A DNA stretch of 47,620 nucleotides from Burkholderia latens (lineage in GTDB: Bacteria; Pseudomonadota; Gammaproteobacteria; Burkholderiales; Burkholderiaceae). The stretch is from assembly GCF_902499045.1 (NCBI RefSeq), contig NZ_CABVPL010000058.1:1-47620 (forward strand), read 5' to 3'. The notes under the pieces were generated by a model. It was not told where the DNA came from and did no database searches. It saw only the letters and a program-made list of their open reading frames with translations. The position numbers and the translations under genes were made by a program. Within the stretch, counting starts at the first letter, position 1; each line of letters opens with the position of its first letter. This document shows positions 1 to 10,233 of this stretch, in pieces.

Positions 1-724
1 ACGCGAGCTCGACGCCGCGCAGGTCGAGCGCGCCGGGCAGCGGCTGCTCGCGCTTCACGCTCGGCAGCGCGCGGCGCGCGTCCGGCCGCGCGGCAACCGG
101 CGGCGCGTTGCCGGTCGAGTTGTTCTGCGCATCGGCCGGCAGCGATTCGACGTAGCGCAGCTCGTCGTCGGTGTCGTTGTAGCGCAGCACGGCGGGCGGC
201 GCACCGTCGACGACGACGTACGGCCGCGGAATCGCGTCGCTGTAGCGCCGCATCCAGTATTCGGCGACGAACGGCAGCGCGATGCGTTCGCCCGGCGCGA
301 GCCGCACGGAGCCCGGCTGCGGCGTCAGTTCGTACAGGTCGCCCGTGAGCCGCCGCAGCGCGAAGCCCGGCCGGTCGATCCGCAGCAGGCGGCGGATGCT
401 GTGCAGGTAGAGCTTCCAGCCGCCGTCGGCGATCGGCTGGTGGCCGCGGTTCTGCAGAAACAGGCGGCCTGTCGCGCAAGCCGCGCCGTCGGCGCCGAGA
501 TCCGCACACGGCACGCCGGCCGCGGCCGCGTGATTGTCGTCGACGGCGACGCGCAGCGCGAGACCGTTCGCGAGCAGCGCGGCGAGATCGGCCGGCTGCG
601 TGGCGGCCCGGGCGGTGCCGGCGACCGTACCGGCGGCCGGTTGCGCCGGCTCGGCGCAGCTTGCCGCCGGCAGCAGTGCCGCGATCAGCAAGCCGGTCAA
701 CAGGGAAGGCAACGTGCTTTTCAT
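1..724 (-). CDS. Beta-N-acetylhexosaminidase, N-terminal part (cut by window edge)
   Basis: Family 20 type hexosaminidase that would release GlcNAc from chitooligosaccharides or murein fragments in the periplasm or at the outer membrane. Only the first 241 codons are in the window; the catalytic GH20 barrel lies beyond base 1. Residues 1-24 form a signal sequence (MKST, then LLTGLLIAALLPAAS before Cys24; a lipoprotein cleavage is possible but the lipobox is poor). Residues about 40-200 resemble the chitobiase carbohydrate-binding N-terminal domain, with patterns such as GGWKLYLHS and LPFVAEYWMRRYSDAIPRPY. The ATG at 724 has an AGGAG sequence 5 bases upstream and an in-frame TGA just before it, so the start is firm. 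A promoter with putative NagQ-type repeats lies about 340 bases upstream. Family call fairly sure, substrate inferred. Confidence 0.75.
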   Translation of the reverse strand, partial: MKSTLPSLLTGLLIAALLPAASCAEPAQPAAGTVAGTARAATQPADLAALLANGLALRVAVDDNHAAAAGVPCADLGADGAACATGRLFLQNRGHQPIADGGWKLYLHSIRRLLRIDRPGFALRRLTGDLYELTPQPGSVRLAPGERIALPFVAEYWMRRYSDAIPRPYVVVDGAPPAVLRYNDTDDELRYVESLPADAQNNSTGNAPPVAARPDARRALPSVKREQPLPGALDLRGVELA

Positions 725-1069
725 TCGAACTCCTCAGACAAAAGGGGGCGTAGCGGCATCGCGGGACGACGTCGCTGCGGTCGGGTCTTTCAACGGAGCT
801 GCGGGGACACCAGCGCCCGGCGCGACGACATCGCAACGGGCGTGTTCGGCACGCGGACCGCGTGCATTACGGAACGGGGCGCGGGCACGCGTGCCGATCG
901 AATCGGTGCGGGCGCGGATGCGCGTTCATCGGGGACGAGCGACAGCCGCTACGGCGCCGACGGGGCGATGGCCGGCGCAATCGCGCCGGCGCGCGGGCGC
1001 GCGCCAGACCCGGGATTCGCATGTCTCCCCCATCGAATGGAAGCGGCCTGCCAGCGGCCGTGTGGAAAG

Positions 1070-1098
1070 ATCTTATGAAACCTTTTATTGGTATTCAA
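1070..1098 (-). promoter_or_regulatory. Putative sigma-70 promoter for the hexosaminidase gene
   Basis: On the minus strand TTGAAT (1098-1093) is followed after exactly 17 bases by TAAGAT (1075-1070). Each hexamer matches the consensus at four of six positions. Start of transcription would be near 1063. The first two TGG repeats overlap the -35 element. Confidence 0.5.
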
Positions 1099-1139
1099 GT
1101 GGTATCAATCTGGCGCTAAATTGGCATCGCTCTGACACG
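1089..1139. promoter_or_regulatory. Tandem 11-bp TGG repeats, putative NagQ-type operator
   Basis: Plus-strand TGG starts recur at 1089, 1100, 1111 and 1122, with TGA at 1133: an exact 11-base period, about one helical turn. The first two units read TGGTATT and TGGTATC separated by four bases. The GntR-family regulator NagQ, described for GlcNAc-utilisation genes in some proteobacteria, is reported (as I recall) to bind direct TGGTATT repeats four bases apart. Position over the promoter of a hexosaminidase gene fits that role; the regulator itself is not in the window. Confidence 0.5.
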
Positions 1140-1160
1140 CGTATCCGCGCGACCGGGACG

Positions 1161-1186
1161 AAAAAAACCTCGCATCGAGCGAGGTT
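1161..1186 (-). terminator. Rho-independent terminator of the cyd operon
   Basis: On the minus strand AACCTCGC-TCGAT-GCGAGGTT is followed by a run of T (seven A on the plus strand at 1161-1167). It lies 70 bases after the cydX stop codon. Confidence 0.85.
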
Positions 1187-1256
1187 CGTTTCGATCGACA
1201 CGGCGGCGACGGCGGCGGTGCGGTCGCCCGCTCGTCCGCCGCGCCGGTATCGGACG

Positions 1257-1379
1257 TCAGCCGCGGCGGGCGCGCGCCGGCGCTTCCTGCGATGTGTGCC
1301 GCGCTTCGAGCCACATCGCGTTGACGATGCCGAACGACAGTGCAACGCCGATACCGAGAATCCAGCTGAAATACCACAT
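1257..1379 (-). CDS. cydX: Cytochrome bd oxidase small subunit CydX
   Basis: A 40-residue single-span inner-membrane peptide that associates with CydAB and stabilises the haem d/b595 site. It begins with MWYFSWILG, the signature of the CydX/YbgT family, continues as one hydrophobic helix to about residue 24 (ending AMWLEAR) and has a short basic tail ending in RARRG. Its length is in the usual range for the family. It is the last gene of the cyd operon, 60 bases after cydB and just before a strong terminator. It is too short for most ORF filters, and I found it by reading the gap. Identification is strong because both the N-terminal signature and the gene position agree. Confidence 0.92.
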   Translation of the reverse strand: MWYFSWILGIGVALSFGIVNAMWLEARHTSQEAPARARRG

Positions 1380-1439
1380 GATCCGACTCCTTGCGAAACG
1401 GTGGGCGAGGGCGCCTGCGCCCCGGCCCGGTTCAATGCA

Positions 1440-2576
1440 TCAATACATCGAGTGCTTGTTCTCTTCGAGCGACTGGTGCGTGACCTTGCCGCGCATCACG
1501 CGATACACCCAGCTCGTGTAGATCAGGATGATCGGCAGGAACACGATCACCGCGAACAGCATCACCTGCAGCGTCATGTGGCTCGACGTCGAATCCCACA
1601 CGGTCAGGCTGCTGCGCGGATCGAGCGACGACGGCATGATGAACGGGAACATCGAGAATCCCGCGGTGAGGATCACGCCCACGATCATCAGGCCGGTGCA
1701 GAAGAACGCCGTCTTTTCCTGCTTCGAGCCGGCGAGCAGCAGCGCGAGCACGCCGCCCGCGATCCCGACGACCGGCGCCGCGATCATCCACGGATATTCG
1801 CCGTAATTGGCGAGCCACAGGCCCGAACCCGCGGCGACGTCCTTGAGCAGCGGGTTCGCGACCGTGTCGGTCGGCGCGGCATGCGTGATGTGGAAGCCGC
1901 CGACGTAAGAGGCCACCAGCACGCCGGCCAGCACGAACAGCACGACCGCGAGGCACGACGCGACGCGCAGCGCGATCGACGCGCGGCGTGCGATCGCGCC
2001 GTCGGTCTTCATCTTGATGAACGCGGCGCCGTGCGCGACGAGCATCGTGACGCTGACGAGCCCGCAGAGCAGCGCGAACGGGTTCAGCAGCGCCCAGAAA
2101 CCGCCGTAATAGGTCACGCGCAGGTCGCTGTCGAACTTGAACGGCACGCCCTGCAGCAGGTTGCCGAACGCGACGCCGAACACCAGCGCCGGCACGAAGC
2201 CGCCGACGAACAGCGCCCAGTCCCAGCCCGCGCGCCAGCGCGGGTCGGGCCGCTTGCTGCGATAGTCGAAGCCGACCGGCCGGAAGAACAGCGCGAACAG
2301 CACGAGCAGCATCGCGAAGTAGAAGCCGGAGAACGACGCCGCGTAGACGAGCGGCCACGCGGCGAACATCGCGCCGCCGGCGGTGATCAGCCACACCTGG
2401 TTGCCTTCCCACGTCGCGCCGACCGTGTTGACGATGATGCGGCGCTCGTCGTCGGTCTTGCCGAGGAACGGCAGCAGCGCGGTCGCGCCCATGTCGAAGC
2501 CGTCGGTGACGGCGAAGCCGATCAGCAGCACGCCGACGAGCAGCCACCAGATCAGCTTGAGAGTTGCATAGTCCAT
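1440..2576 (-). CDS. cydB: Cytochrome bd ubiquinol oxidase subunit II
   Basis: Integral inner-membrane subunit of the bd-type terminal oxidase, which oxidises quinol and reduces oxygen to water without pumping protons. 378 residues, same size as the Escherichia coli protein, with about eight to nine hydrophobic spans. The N-terminal family motifs are clear: DGFDMG at 25-30 and W56-E-G-N-Q-V-W. The acidic residue in the second motif is Glu57, where E. coli has Asp58. It follows cydA by 31 bases and precedes cydX. The start is the first ATG, in frame with MDYATLK. Confidence 0.97.
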   Translation of the reverse strand: MDYATLKLIWWLLVGVLLIGFAVTDGFDMGATALLPFLGKTDDERRIIVNTVGATWEGNQVWLITAGGAMFAAWPLVYAASFSGFYFAMLLVLFALFFRPVGFDYRSKRPDPRWRAGWDWALFVGGFVPALVFGVAFGNLLQGVPFKFDSDLRVTYYGGFWALLNPFALLCGLVSVTMLVAHGAAFIKMKTDGAIARRASIALRVASCLAVVLFVLAGVLVASYVGGFHITHAAPTDTVANPLLKDVAAGSGLWLANYGEYPWMIAAPVVGIAGGVLALLLAGSKQEKTAFFCTGLMIVGVILTAGFSMFPFIMPSSLDPRSSLTVWDSTSSHMTLQVMLFAVIVFLPIILIYTSWVYRVMRGKVTHQSLEENKHSMY

Positions 2577-2607
2577 AGCGATTCCTTGTTCGGTTGCGAC
2601 GGCGTGC

Positions 2608-4188
2608 TCAAACCGCGGCGCGCTCGCGGGCGGCGGCCAGTTCGTGGTGATAGCGGCCGGTGTGCAGCGACGACGGGCCGAGGCGCGCGTACTTGAACAT
2701 CAGCTTGATTTCGATGACGAACAACACGGTATAGAACAGGATGAAGCCGGCGAGGCTCAGGTACAGGTCCGTCGACGTCAGGCTCGACGCGGACAGATGC
2801 GTCGGCAGGATGCCCGCGATCGTCCACGGCTGGCGGCCGAGCTCGGCGACGACCCAGCCGAACTCCGCGGCGAGCCACGGCAGCGGGATCGCCCACACCG
2901 CGTAGCGCAGGAACCAGCGGCGGTTGTCCTGCAGCAGCTGCCGGCGCGCGCAGAACCAGAACGCGGCGACGAAGGTCGCGAGAAACAGGAAGCCGAGGAA
3001 CACCATGATCCGGAACGAGAAGAACACGGGCGCGACCGGCGGGATCGTCTTCTTCGCGGCGGCCTTGATCTGCTCCGGCGTCGCATCGATCACGTTCGGC
3101 GTGAACTGCTTGAGCATCAGCCCGTAGCCGAGATACTGCTTGTGCTGGTCGAACAGCGCGCGGGTCGCGTCGCTCGTGTCGCCTTCCTTGATCTTCTGCA
3201 ATGCGCCGTACGCGACCATCCCGCTGTGGATGTGTTCCTCGCTGTGCTTCGCGAGCTCACGCAGGCCGATCACCGGCTCGTCGATCGAGCGCGTCGCGAT
3301 CAGGCCGAGCGCGTACGGGATCTTGATCGCGTAGTCGGTGCGCTCTTCCTTCTGGTTCGGGATGCCGATCAGCGTGAACGACGCCGGCGCCGGCTGCGTT
3401 TCCCATTCCGATTCGATCGCGGCCAGCTTCATCTTCTGCACTTCGCCGGTCGTGTAGCCCGATTCGTCGCCGAGCACGATCACGCACAGCGTCGCCGCGA
3501 GGCCGAAGCCGGCCGCGACCGCGAACGAGCGCAGCGCGAAGTCGACGTCGCGCTTCTTCAGCAGGTACCACGACGAGATGCCGAGCACGAACATCGCGGC
3601 CGTCACGTAGCCGGCCGACACCGTGTGCACGAACTTCACCTGCGCGACCGGGTTGAACAGCACGTCGAACAGGCTCGTCAGCTCCATGCGCATCGTCTGG
3701 TAGTTGAACTCGGCGCCGACCGGGTTGTTCATCCAGCCGTTCGCGACGAGGATCCACAGCGCGGACAGGTTCGAGCCCAGCGCGACCAGGAACGTGACGA
3801 TCAGGTGCTTGACCTTCGACAGGCGGTTCCAGCCGAAGAAGAACAGGCCGACAAACGTCGATTCGAGGAAGAACGCCATCAGGCCTTCGACCGCGAGCGG
3901 CACGCCGAAGATGTCGCCGACGTAGTGCGAGTAGTACGACCAGTTCGTGCCGAACTGGAATTCGAGCGTGATGCCGGTCGTCACGCCCATCGCGAAATTG
4001 ATCCCGAACAGCTTGCCCCAGAACTGGGTCATGTCCTTGTAGACCTGCTTGCCGGTCATCACGTAGACGGCTTCCATGATGACGAGCAGCCAGGACAGGC
4101 CGAGCGTCAGCGGCACGAACAGGAAGTGGTAGAGCGCCGTGATGCCGAACTGCAGACGCGACAGATCGACGACTTCGCTACTTATCAT
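2608..4188 (-). CDS. cydA: Cytochrome bd ubiquinol oxidase subunit I
   Basis: Haem-bearing subunit of cytochrome bd, holding haems b558, b595 and d and the quinol-binding Q-loop. 526 residues, close to the 522 of E. coli. His21, His188 (FVHT) and Met395 (FRIMVF) occupy the conserved axial-ligand positions, offset by two from E. coli numbering. The GRQPW motif at 451-455 is present. Both the length and the extended segment at about 250-380 indicate the long Q-loop subfamily rather than the short CioA type. The start codon overlaps the end of cydP by 11 bases, so the two are probably translationally coupled. Expression under low oxygen is suggested by FNR-like boxes upstream of cydP. Confidence 0.97.
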   Translation of the reverse strand: MISSEVVDLSRLQFGITALYHFLFVPLTLGLSWLLVIMEAVYVMTGKQVYKDMTQFWGKLFGINFAMGVTTGITLEFQFGTNWSYYSHYVGDIFGVPLAVEGLMAFFLESTFVGLFFFGWNRLSKVKHLIVTFLVALGSNLSALWILVANGWMNNPVGAEFNYQTMRMELTSLFDVLFNPVAQVKFVHTVSAGYVTAAMFVLGISSWYLLKKRDVDFALRSFAVAAGFGLAATLCVIVLGDESGYTTGEVQKMKLAAIESEWETQPAPASFTLIGIPNQKEERTDYAIKIPYALGLIATRSIDEPVIGLRELAKHSEEHIHSGMVAYGALQKIKEGDTSDATRALFDQHKQYLGYGLMLKQFTPNVIDATPEQIKAAAKKTIPPVAPVFFSFRIMVFLGFLFLATFVAAFWFCARRQLLQDNRRWFLRYAVWAIPLPWLAAEFGWVVAELGRQPWTIAGILPTHLSASSLTSTDLYLSLAGFILFYTVLFVIEIKLMFKYARLGPSSLHTGRYHHELAAARERAAV

Positions 4189-4456
4189 GGTGGTCTCCCT
4201 CGGAGGATGCAGGCGCCGGCACCGAGAGCAGCTTCTCGGCGACGACGGCAGGCGGCAGCGACATGTGCTCGGCCTGCGGATGATTGAAGAATGCGTATTT
4301 GAGCGACATCAGCAGGACCAGCTTGACGATCAGCACCAGCGTGATGTCGCGCACGAGGGTCGGCCCGCGTGCCCACGCCGCAATGCGCGCGCGCCAGCGC
4401 GCCGTGCCGTCGGCCTGCGGGGAAGGCGCTGAGGGCTCTTTATTGATCGAGATCAA
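4178..4456 (-). CDS. cydP: Cytochrome oxidase small subunit CydP
   Basis: A 92-residue protein with a basic N-terminus, one membrane span at about 37-53 (DITLVLIVKLVLLMSLKYAF) and a periplasmic tail beginning NHPQAEHMSLPP. This matches the CydP family found directly upstream of cydA in beta- and gamma-proteobacteria; it is thought to be an accessory subunit of the bd oxidase. It starts at a TTG (4456-4454) with AGGA eight bases upstream on the minus strand, and no other in-frame start precedes the membrane span. It overlaps cydA by 11 bases. The TTG is the first half of an FNR-type palindrome, which is unusual and is discussed as a finding. Role inferred from family and position. Confidence 0.85.
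   Translation of the reverse strand: MISINKEPSAPSPQADGTARWRARIAAWARGPTLVRDITLVLIVKLVLLMSLKYAFFNHPQAEHMSLPPAVVAEKLLSVPAPASSEGDHHDK
4443..4456. promoter_or_regulatory. Perfect FNR/ANR-type box at the cydP start codon
   Basis: TTGAT-CGAG-ATCAA, a full match to the FNR consensus TTGAT-N4-ATCAA. On the minus strand its first three bases are the cydP start codon. Bound here, an FNR/ANR protein would be expected to block rather than activate a promoter upstream of cydP, unless a second promoter lies within cydP. Confidence 0.5.
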
Positions 4457-4627
4457 GGCAATAATCCTGAATCGATTTACGTTGGTTTTGGGGCGACTTT
4501 ACGTCGGATTTATGACGGCAGTTAAGTTGTTTTAATTCTTATAAGCCGACATGCCAATTTTAAAATGCCCGCTTTCCGGTGCCGAGCGCCGCGCTGCGGC
4601 AGACCGTCGCGAACTGCGGGCGAAAAC

Positions 4628-4641
4628 TTGAGGTAGATCAA
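4628..4641. promoter_or_regulatory. FNR/ANR-like box upstream of the cyd operon
   Basis: TTGAG-GTAG-ATCAA on the plus strand, nine of ten consensus positions. It lies about 180 bases upstream of cydP and is the better placed of the two boxes for activation of cyd transcription under low oxygen. Confidence 0.5.
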
Positions 4642-4726
4642 CGTAATGCGGAAGGGCGTGGATTCGGCACGATACCCGATCGGTACAGTCGATTAACAGA
4701 TGAAGCGCGAGGCGACACGACAGGCG

Positions 4727-4760
4727 AAAAAAAACCGCTGCCTGGCGGGCAGCGGTTTTG
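4727..4760 (-). terminator. Rho-independent terminator of rpoH
   Basis: Minus strand: CAAAACCGCTGCC paired with GGCAGCGGTTTT across a short loop, ending in eight T. It begins 24 bases after the rpoH stop codon. Confidence 0.92.
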
Positions 4761-4784
4761 AGTAAAACGCTTTGAATCGCGAAC

Positions 4785-5720
<936 letters not shown>

Positions 5721-5781
5721 TAAAAACTCCTTTGGAATCAGGGACGAACCCGTAGTCTCGGATGAGATTCCGGGGCCCATC

Positions 5782-5808
5782 TTAGCACTCCCGCAATTCG
5801 AGTGCTAA
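5782..5808. promoter_or_regulatory. CIRCE element (HrcA operator) upstream of rpoH
   Basis: TTAGCACTC, nine bases, GAGTGCTAA: a perfect match to the CIRCE consensus in both arms and in spacing. It lies 62 bases upstream of the rpoH GTG start and coincides with the predicted start of transcription of the sigma-E-like promoter. HrcA bound here would repress rpoH and release it on heat shock. Confidence 0.93.
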
Positions 5809-5812
5809 TTCC

Positions 5813-5840
5813 TTAGAGGCCACGGGGGCATCCAAGTTCC
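5813..5840 (-). promoter_or_regulatory. Sigma-E-like promoter of rpoH
   Basis: Minus strand GGAACTT (5840-5834), 16 bases, TCTAA (5817-5813). This fits the RpoE promoter form GGAACTT-N16-TCnnA. The start of transcription would fall near 5807, inside the first CIRCE arm. In E. coli one rpoH promoter is likewise sigma-E dependent. Confidence 0.65.
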
Positions 5841-5847
5841 CGGTTTT

Positions 5848-5871
5848 CTATCGAATCGTTGGAGTCGATAG
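5848..5871. repeat. Inverted repeat upstream of the rpoH promoter
   Basis: CTATCGA and TCGATAG separated by ten bases, immediately upstream of the sigma-E-like -35 element. Position and symmetry suggest a protein binding site; no known operator recognised. Confidence 0.4.
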
Positions 5872-6079
5872 TCTAATTTGCGACCGGGGTGGCGGTACGA
5901 AGTTCCGTAAGTGCTTGTTTCCGATAGTAATCAGTAGACGTTTTCGATTTTTGTAGTTTTGGAAGCAAACAATTTCGCTTCGCGATGCCGATCCGAAAAG
6001 TCCTTTACCATACCATTCAGTTCGCTCGGGCCGGCCGCTGCGGCAAGGCTCCATTCAACCCGTAAAGTTGGAGTGTCAG

Positions 6080-6649
6080 ATGAACAATAAGAAGAACCGC
6101 CGGCCGCGAAACCGGCTTGCGCTGCATGCGTTGCTGGCCGCGTCCCTGCTTGGCGGATCGGGCGCCGCGTTCGCGGACCGGTGGGGGATTCAGGCGGGCG
6201 GCGGGTTTTCCGATCGCCACGGGATCGACAAGGCCGATCTGGGCGTCGTTTGGGATCCGGGCTGGAACTGGTGGGAAATCGGCGGCTGGCACTTCGCGTT
6301 CGTGCTGGAAGGTCATGTCGGCTACTGGCACACCGGCGGCAACGTGCACGCCAACATCGGCGAATTCGGCGCGACGCCGATGTTCCGTTTCATCAAGAGC
6401 GCGGGCCAGGTTCGCCCGTTCGTCGAAGCCGGCGCCGGCATCCGGTTCCTCACGCATCCGACGATCTCGAACAATCTGTCGCTGTCGACGTCGTTCCAGT
6501 TCGCGGACGTCGTCGGCGTCGGCGCGCAATTCGGCGAACGGCAACAGTATCAGGTCGGCTACCGCTTCCAGCATGTGTCTAACGCGGGTATCAAAGAGCC
6601 GAATCCTGGTATAAATTTCCACCAGTTCTACGTGCAGTACAACTTCTGA
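6080..6649 (+). CDS. pagL: PagL-like lipid A 3-O-deacylase (acyloxyacyl hydrolase)
   Basis: Outer-membrane beta-barrel esterase that removes the 3-position acyl chain of lipid A and so changes endotoxin activity. 189 residues: a signal peptide ending near residue 33 (AAFA, then DRWG), then a barrel with alternating aromatic strands and a terminal Phe (QYNF). The catalytic-end motif QHVSNAG has the His and Ser of the PagL active site. The acidic residue expected 13-14 positions after the His is absent: the protein has PGINFH. The ATG at 6080 is preceded by TTGGAG; an upstream TTG at 6068 is possible but less likely. The last codons include ATA and other codons rare here. Fold and family are fairly sure, activity uncertain. 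Confidence 0.8.
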   Translation: MNNKKNRRPRNRLALHALLAASLLGGSGAAFADRWGIQAGGGFSDRHGIDKADLGVVWDPGWNWWEIGGWHFAFVLEGHVGYWHTGGNVHANIGEFGATPMFRFIKSAGQVRPFVEAGAGIRFLTHPTISNNLSLSTSFQFADVVGVGAQFGERQQYQVGYRFQHVSNAGIKEPNPGINFHQFYVQYNF

Positions 6650-6694
6650 TCCGCACGCCGGCGCACGGCGGGCGCGTTGCCGAGGAGTCAGGCG

Positions 6695-7078
6695 ATGGCG
6701 AAGGTGGTCGATGCGATTCGCGCGCTCGAGCGCGATCGGTTCCGGGCGATGGTCGACGGGGACGGCGAGGCGCTCGACGCGCAATTGTCGGACAAGGTGT
6801 TCTTCGTGCACACCAACGGCAAACGCGAAACCAAGCAGCAGTTCATCGACGCCATCGTCGCCGGCCGCCGCCGCTATCGCCAGATCGAGATCCAGTCGCA
6901 GGACCTGCTGCCCGTCGGCGATGCCACCTGCGTCGTGACCGGGCGCGCGTTGATCGAGATGGAAACGAACAACGGCGGCCTCGTGTTTCCGATCGCCTAC
7001 ACGGCCGTGCACACGCACGAGCACGGGCAGTGGCGGCTGCTCGCATGGCAGGCGACGCGGTGCGCGACCGAGACATGA
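6695..7078 (+). CDS. NTF2-like (SnoaL/DUF4440) protein
   Basis: 127 residues with the cone-shaped NTF2 fold pattern: an N-terminal helix (AIRALERDRFRAMVDGD), a loop LSDKVFFVHTNG, a helix with FIDAIVAG, then strands CVVTGRALIEM and WRLLAWQATR. Relatives include ketosteroid-isomerase-like enzymes and small binding proteins; nothing here points to a substrate. ATG at 6695 chosen because GAGGAG stands seven bases upstream. It follows pagL by 45 bases and may be cotranscribed, or may use a TATAAA-like element inside the pagL 3' end (6610-6615). A good terminator follows. Confidence 0.7.
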   Translation: MAKVVDAIRALERDRFRAMVDGDGEALDAQLSDKVFFVHTNGKRETKQQFIDAIVAGRRRYRQIEIQSQDLLPVGDATCVVTGRALIEMETNNGGLVFPIAYTAVHTHEHGQWRLLAWQATRCATET

Positions 7079-7112
7079 GCGCGCGTGGCGCTCGTTTTCA
7101 TGTCCCGACCGA

Positions 7113-7135
7113 AGCGGCCTTCTGGGCCGCTTTTT
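7113..7135 (+). terminator. Rho-independent terminator after the NTF2-like gene
   Basis: AGCGGCC-TTCTG-GGCCGCT followed by a run of T, 35 bases after the stop codon on the plus strand. Confidence 0.88.
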
Positions 7136-7221
7136 GCTGGCCCGTGCGGCGCGGATCGCGCGGCGCACGGGCGGTCGCGCACCGTTCGCTGACGTTCGAA
7201 CGCTGAAGCGAACCTTGCCGG

Positions 7222-9175
<1,954 letters not shown>

Positions 9176-9182
9176 GACGACA

Positions 9183-9212
9183 ACTCTATGCCAGGATGCG
9201 TGCGCGTGTCAA
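9183..9212 (-). promoter_or_regulatory. Promoter of the leuA leader
   Basis: Minus strand TTGACA (9212-9207), a perfect -35, then 18 bases and TAGAGT (9188-9183), four of six matches to the -10 consensus. Transcription would start about 9176-9177. It lies 47 bases after the ybiB stop codon. Confidence 0.65.
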
Positions 9213-9258
9213 ATGGTCAGTCGGAAGGCCGGCGCGACCGACGGGCCGGCCCGGCGGA

Positions 9259-10233
9259 TCACGCCGCGATCCGCACGATCCGCACGATCGTTTCGACCTG
9301 TCGCGCGAGCGTGTCCGGCACCGGGATTTCGCCGCGCAGCACCGCGTCCGTCCATGCGGCCGTGGTCGCCGCGTCGCGCGATTCGGGCAGCGCGACCGGC
9401 GGCGCGTCGCTCGACGAACGCTCGGCCTCGATCAGCGTGTCGCACACGCCGTCGTGCAGCCAGTCGACCTGCACCTGGCGCCGCGTGTCGGCCACCGCTT
9501 CGCCTTCGGTGCCGCGCGCGAGCAGCGCGCCGCCGAGCGCGGCGTCCGGATGGTCGCGGAACAGTGCCGCGAGGCTGTCGCGATAGGGCGGATGCGTGTA
9601 ATTGACGAGCCGCAGCCCGGCCGGCGCGAACGGCTGCAGGATCTTCACGAGCGTGTGCGTGGAGTTGCGCACGCCGAGCACGCCGCGCAGCGCCAGCAGC
9701 CGCGCGATGCGCGGAGCGAGCGCGTCGATCGGCGCGAACGCGACGCGGCGCTCGGCGAGCATGTCCTCGATCGCGTCGTGCGACGTCGACGGTGCGATCG
9801 ACAGCGCGGAGAAAATCTCCGCGCTCGTCACGCGGCCGGGATCGCGTTCGACGCCGTGCACGAGCACCGGCACGCCTTCGCGCGCGAGCAGCAGCGCGAG
9901 CAGCGGCACCAGGTTCGGCTGCTTGCGCGCGCCGTTGTAGCTCGGGATCGACACCGGGCGGAACGCGGCATCCTGCACGTGCACGGGTTCGAACGACGCC
10001 TGCGCGGCGGCGAGCATCGCGGCCAGTTCGTCGGCGCTTTCGCCCTTCAGGCGATAGGCGATCAGGATCGCGCCGAGCTCGACGTCCGACACGCGCGCAT
10101 CGAGCATCGCGCGATAGAGCTCGAACGTGTCTTCGGCGGACAGCGCACGCGCGCCGTTCGGGCCGCGGCCGATTTCCTTGATGAAGCGGGCGCAAGGGAA
10201 CGGCGAGGCTGCGGAGTCTTGGGGAGCGGTCAT
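9259..10233 (-). CDS. ybiB: YbiB/TrpD2-family DNA-binding protein
   Basis: 324 residues with the fold of anthranilate phosphoribosyltransferase (TrpD), but of the YbiB group, which binds nucleic acid and lacks the synthase role. The N-terminal helical part carries FIKEIGRGPNGARALSAEDTFELYRAMLD; the middle has the TrpD-like VLVHGVERDPGRVTSAEIF and GVRNSTHTLVKILQPF. In E. coli YbiB is linked to the SOS response. The ATG at 10233 is used because the upstream extension is low-complexity; its ribosome binding site is weak. It is divergent from maiA and stands upstream of the leuA promoter on the same strand. It is not a trp gene by context. Confidence 0.8.
   Translation of the reverse strand: MTAPQDSAASPFPCARFIKEIGRGPNGARALSAEDTFELYRAMLDARVSDVELGAILIAYRLKGESADELAAMLAAAQASFEPVHVQDAAFRPVSIPSYNGARKQPNLVPLLALLLAREGVPVLVHGVERDPGRVTSAEIFSALSIAPSTSHDAIEDMLAERRVAFAPIDALAPRIARLLALRGVLGVRNSTHTLVKILQPFAPAGLRLVNYTHPPYRDSLAALFRDHPDAALGGALLARGTEGEAVADTRRQVQVDWLHDGVCDTLIEAERSSSDAPPVALPESRDAATTAAWTDAVLRGEIPVPDTLARQVETIVRIVRIAA

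Larger units (their letters stand above)
725..1256. other. Gene-free gap with promoter and repeats for the hexosaminidase gene
   Basis: No credible gene on either strand. It holds the cydX terminator (1161-1186), a set of TGG-initiated repeats at 11-base spacing (1089-1139) and a minus-strand promoter (1070-1098). From that promoter a leader of about 340 bases would run to the hexosaminidase start at 724; I see no obvious structure or leader ORF in it. Confidence 0.6.
4457..4784. other. Gap between rpoH and the cyd operon: promoters, no gene
   Basis: Holds the rpoH terminator (4727-4760), an FNR-like box (4628-4641) and an AT-rich stretch (about 4500-4565) that must carry the cyd promoter. 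Minus-strand -10 candidates are TAAAAT (4562-4557) and TATAAG (4543-4538); neither has a good -35, as expected for activator-dependent promoters. With TAAAAT as -10, the FNR-like box would centre near -83. I see no ORF worth calling. Confidence 0.5.
5721..6079. other. Divergent regulatory gap between rpoH and pagL
   Basis: No gene. The rpoH side carries a CIRCE (5782-5808), a sigma-E-like promoter (5813-5840) and an inverted repeat CTATCGA-N10-TCGATAG (5848-5871) of unknown role just upstream of it. The pagL side (about 5920-5990) is AT-rich with several T runs, and probably holds the pagL promoter; I could not pick out convincing hexamers. Confidence 0.6.

Noticed and set aside
534-2696. 720-codon plus-strand frame across the cydB region
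   Set aside because: Antisense to cydB and cydX, extremely rich in Arg, Glu, His and Gln, with no family resemblance.
5721-5780. Twenty-codon extension of rpoH to 5780
   Set aside because: It reaches the edge of the CIRCE, lacks a ribosome binding site, and is not family-like; the GTG at 5720 has AAAGGAG at the right distance.
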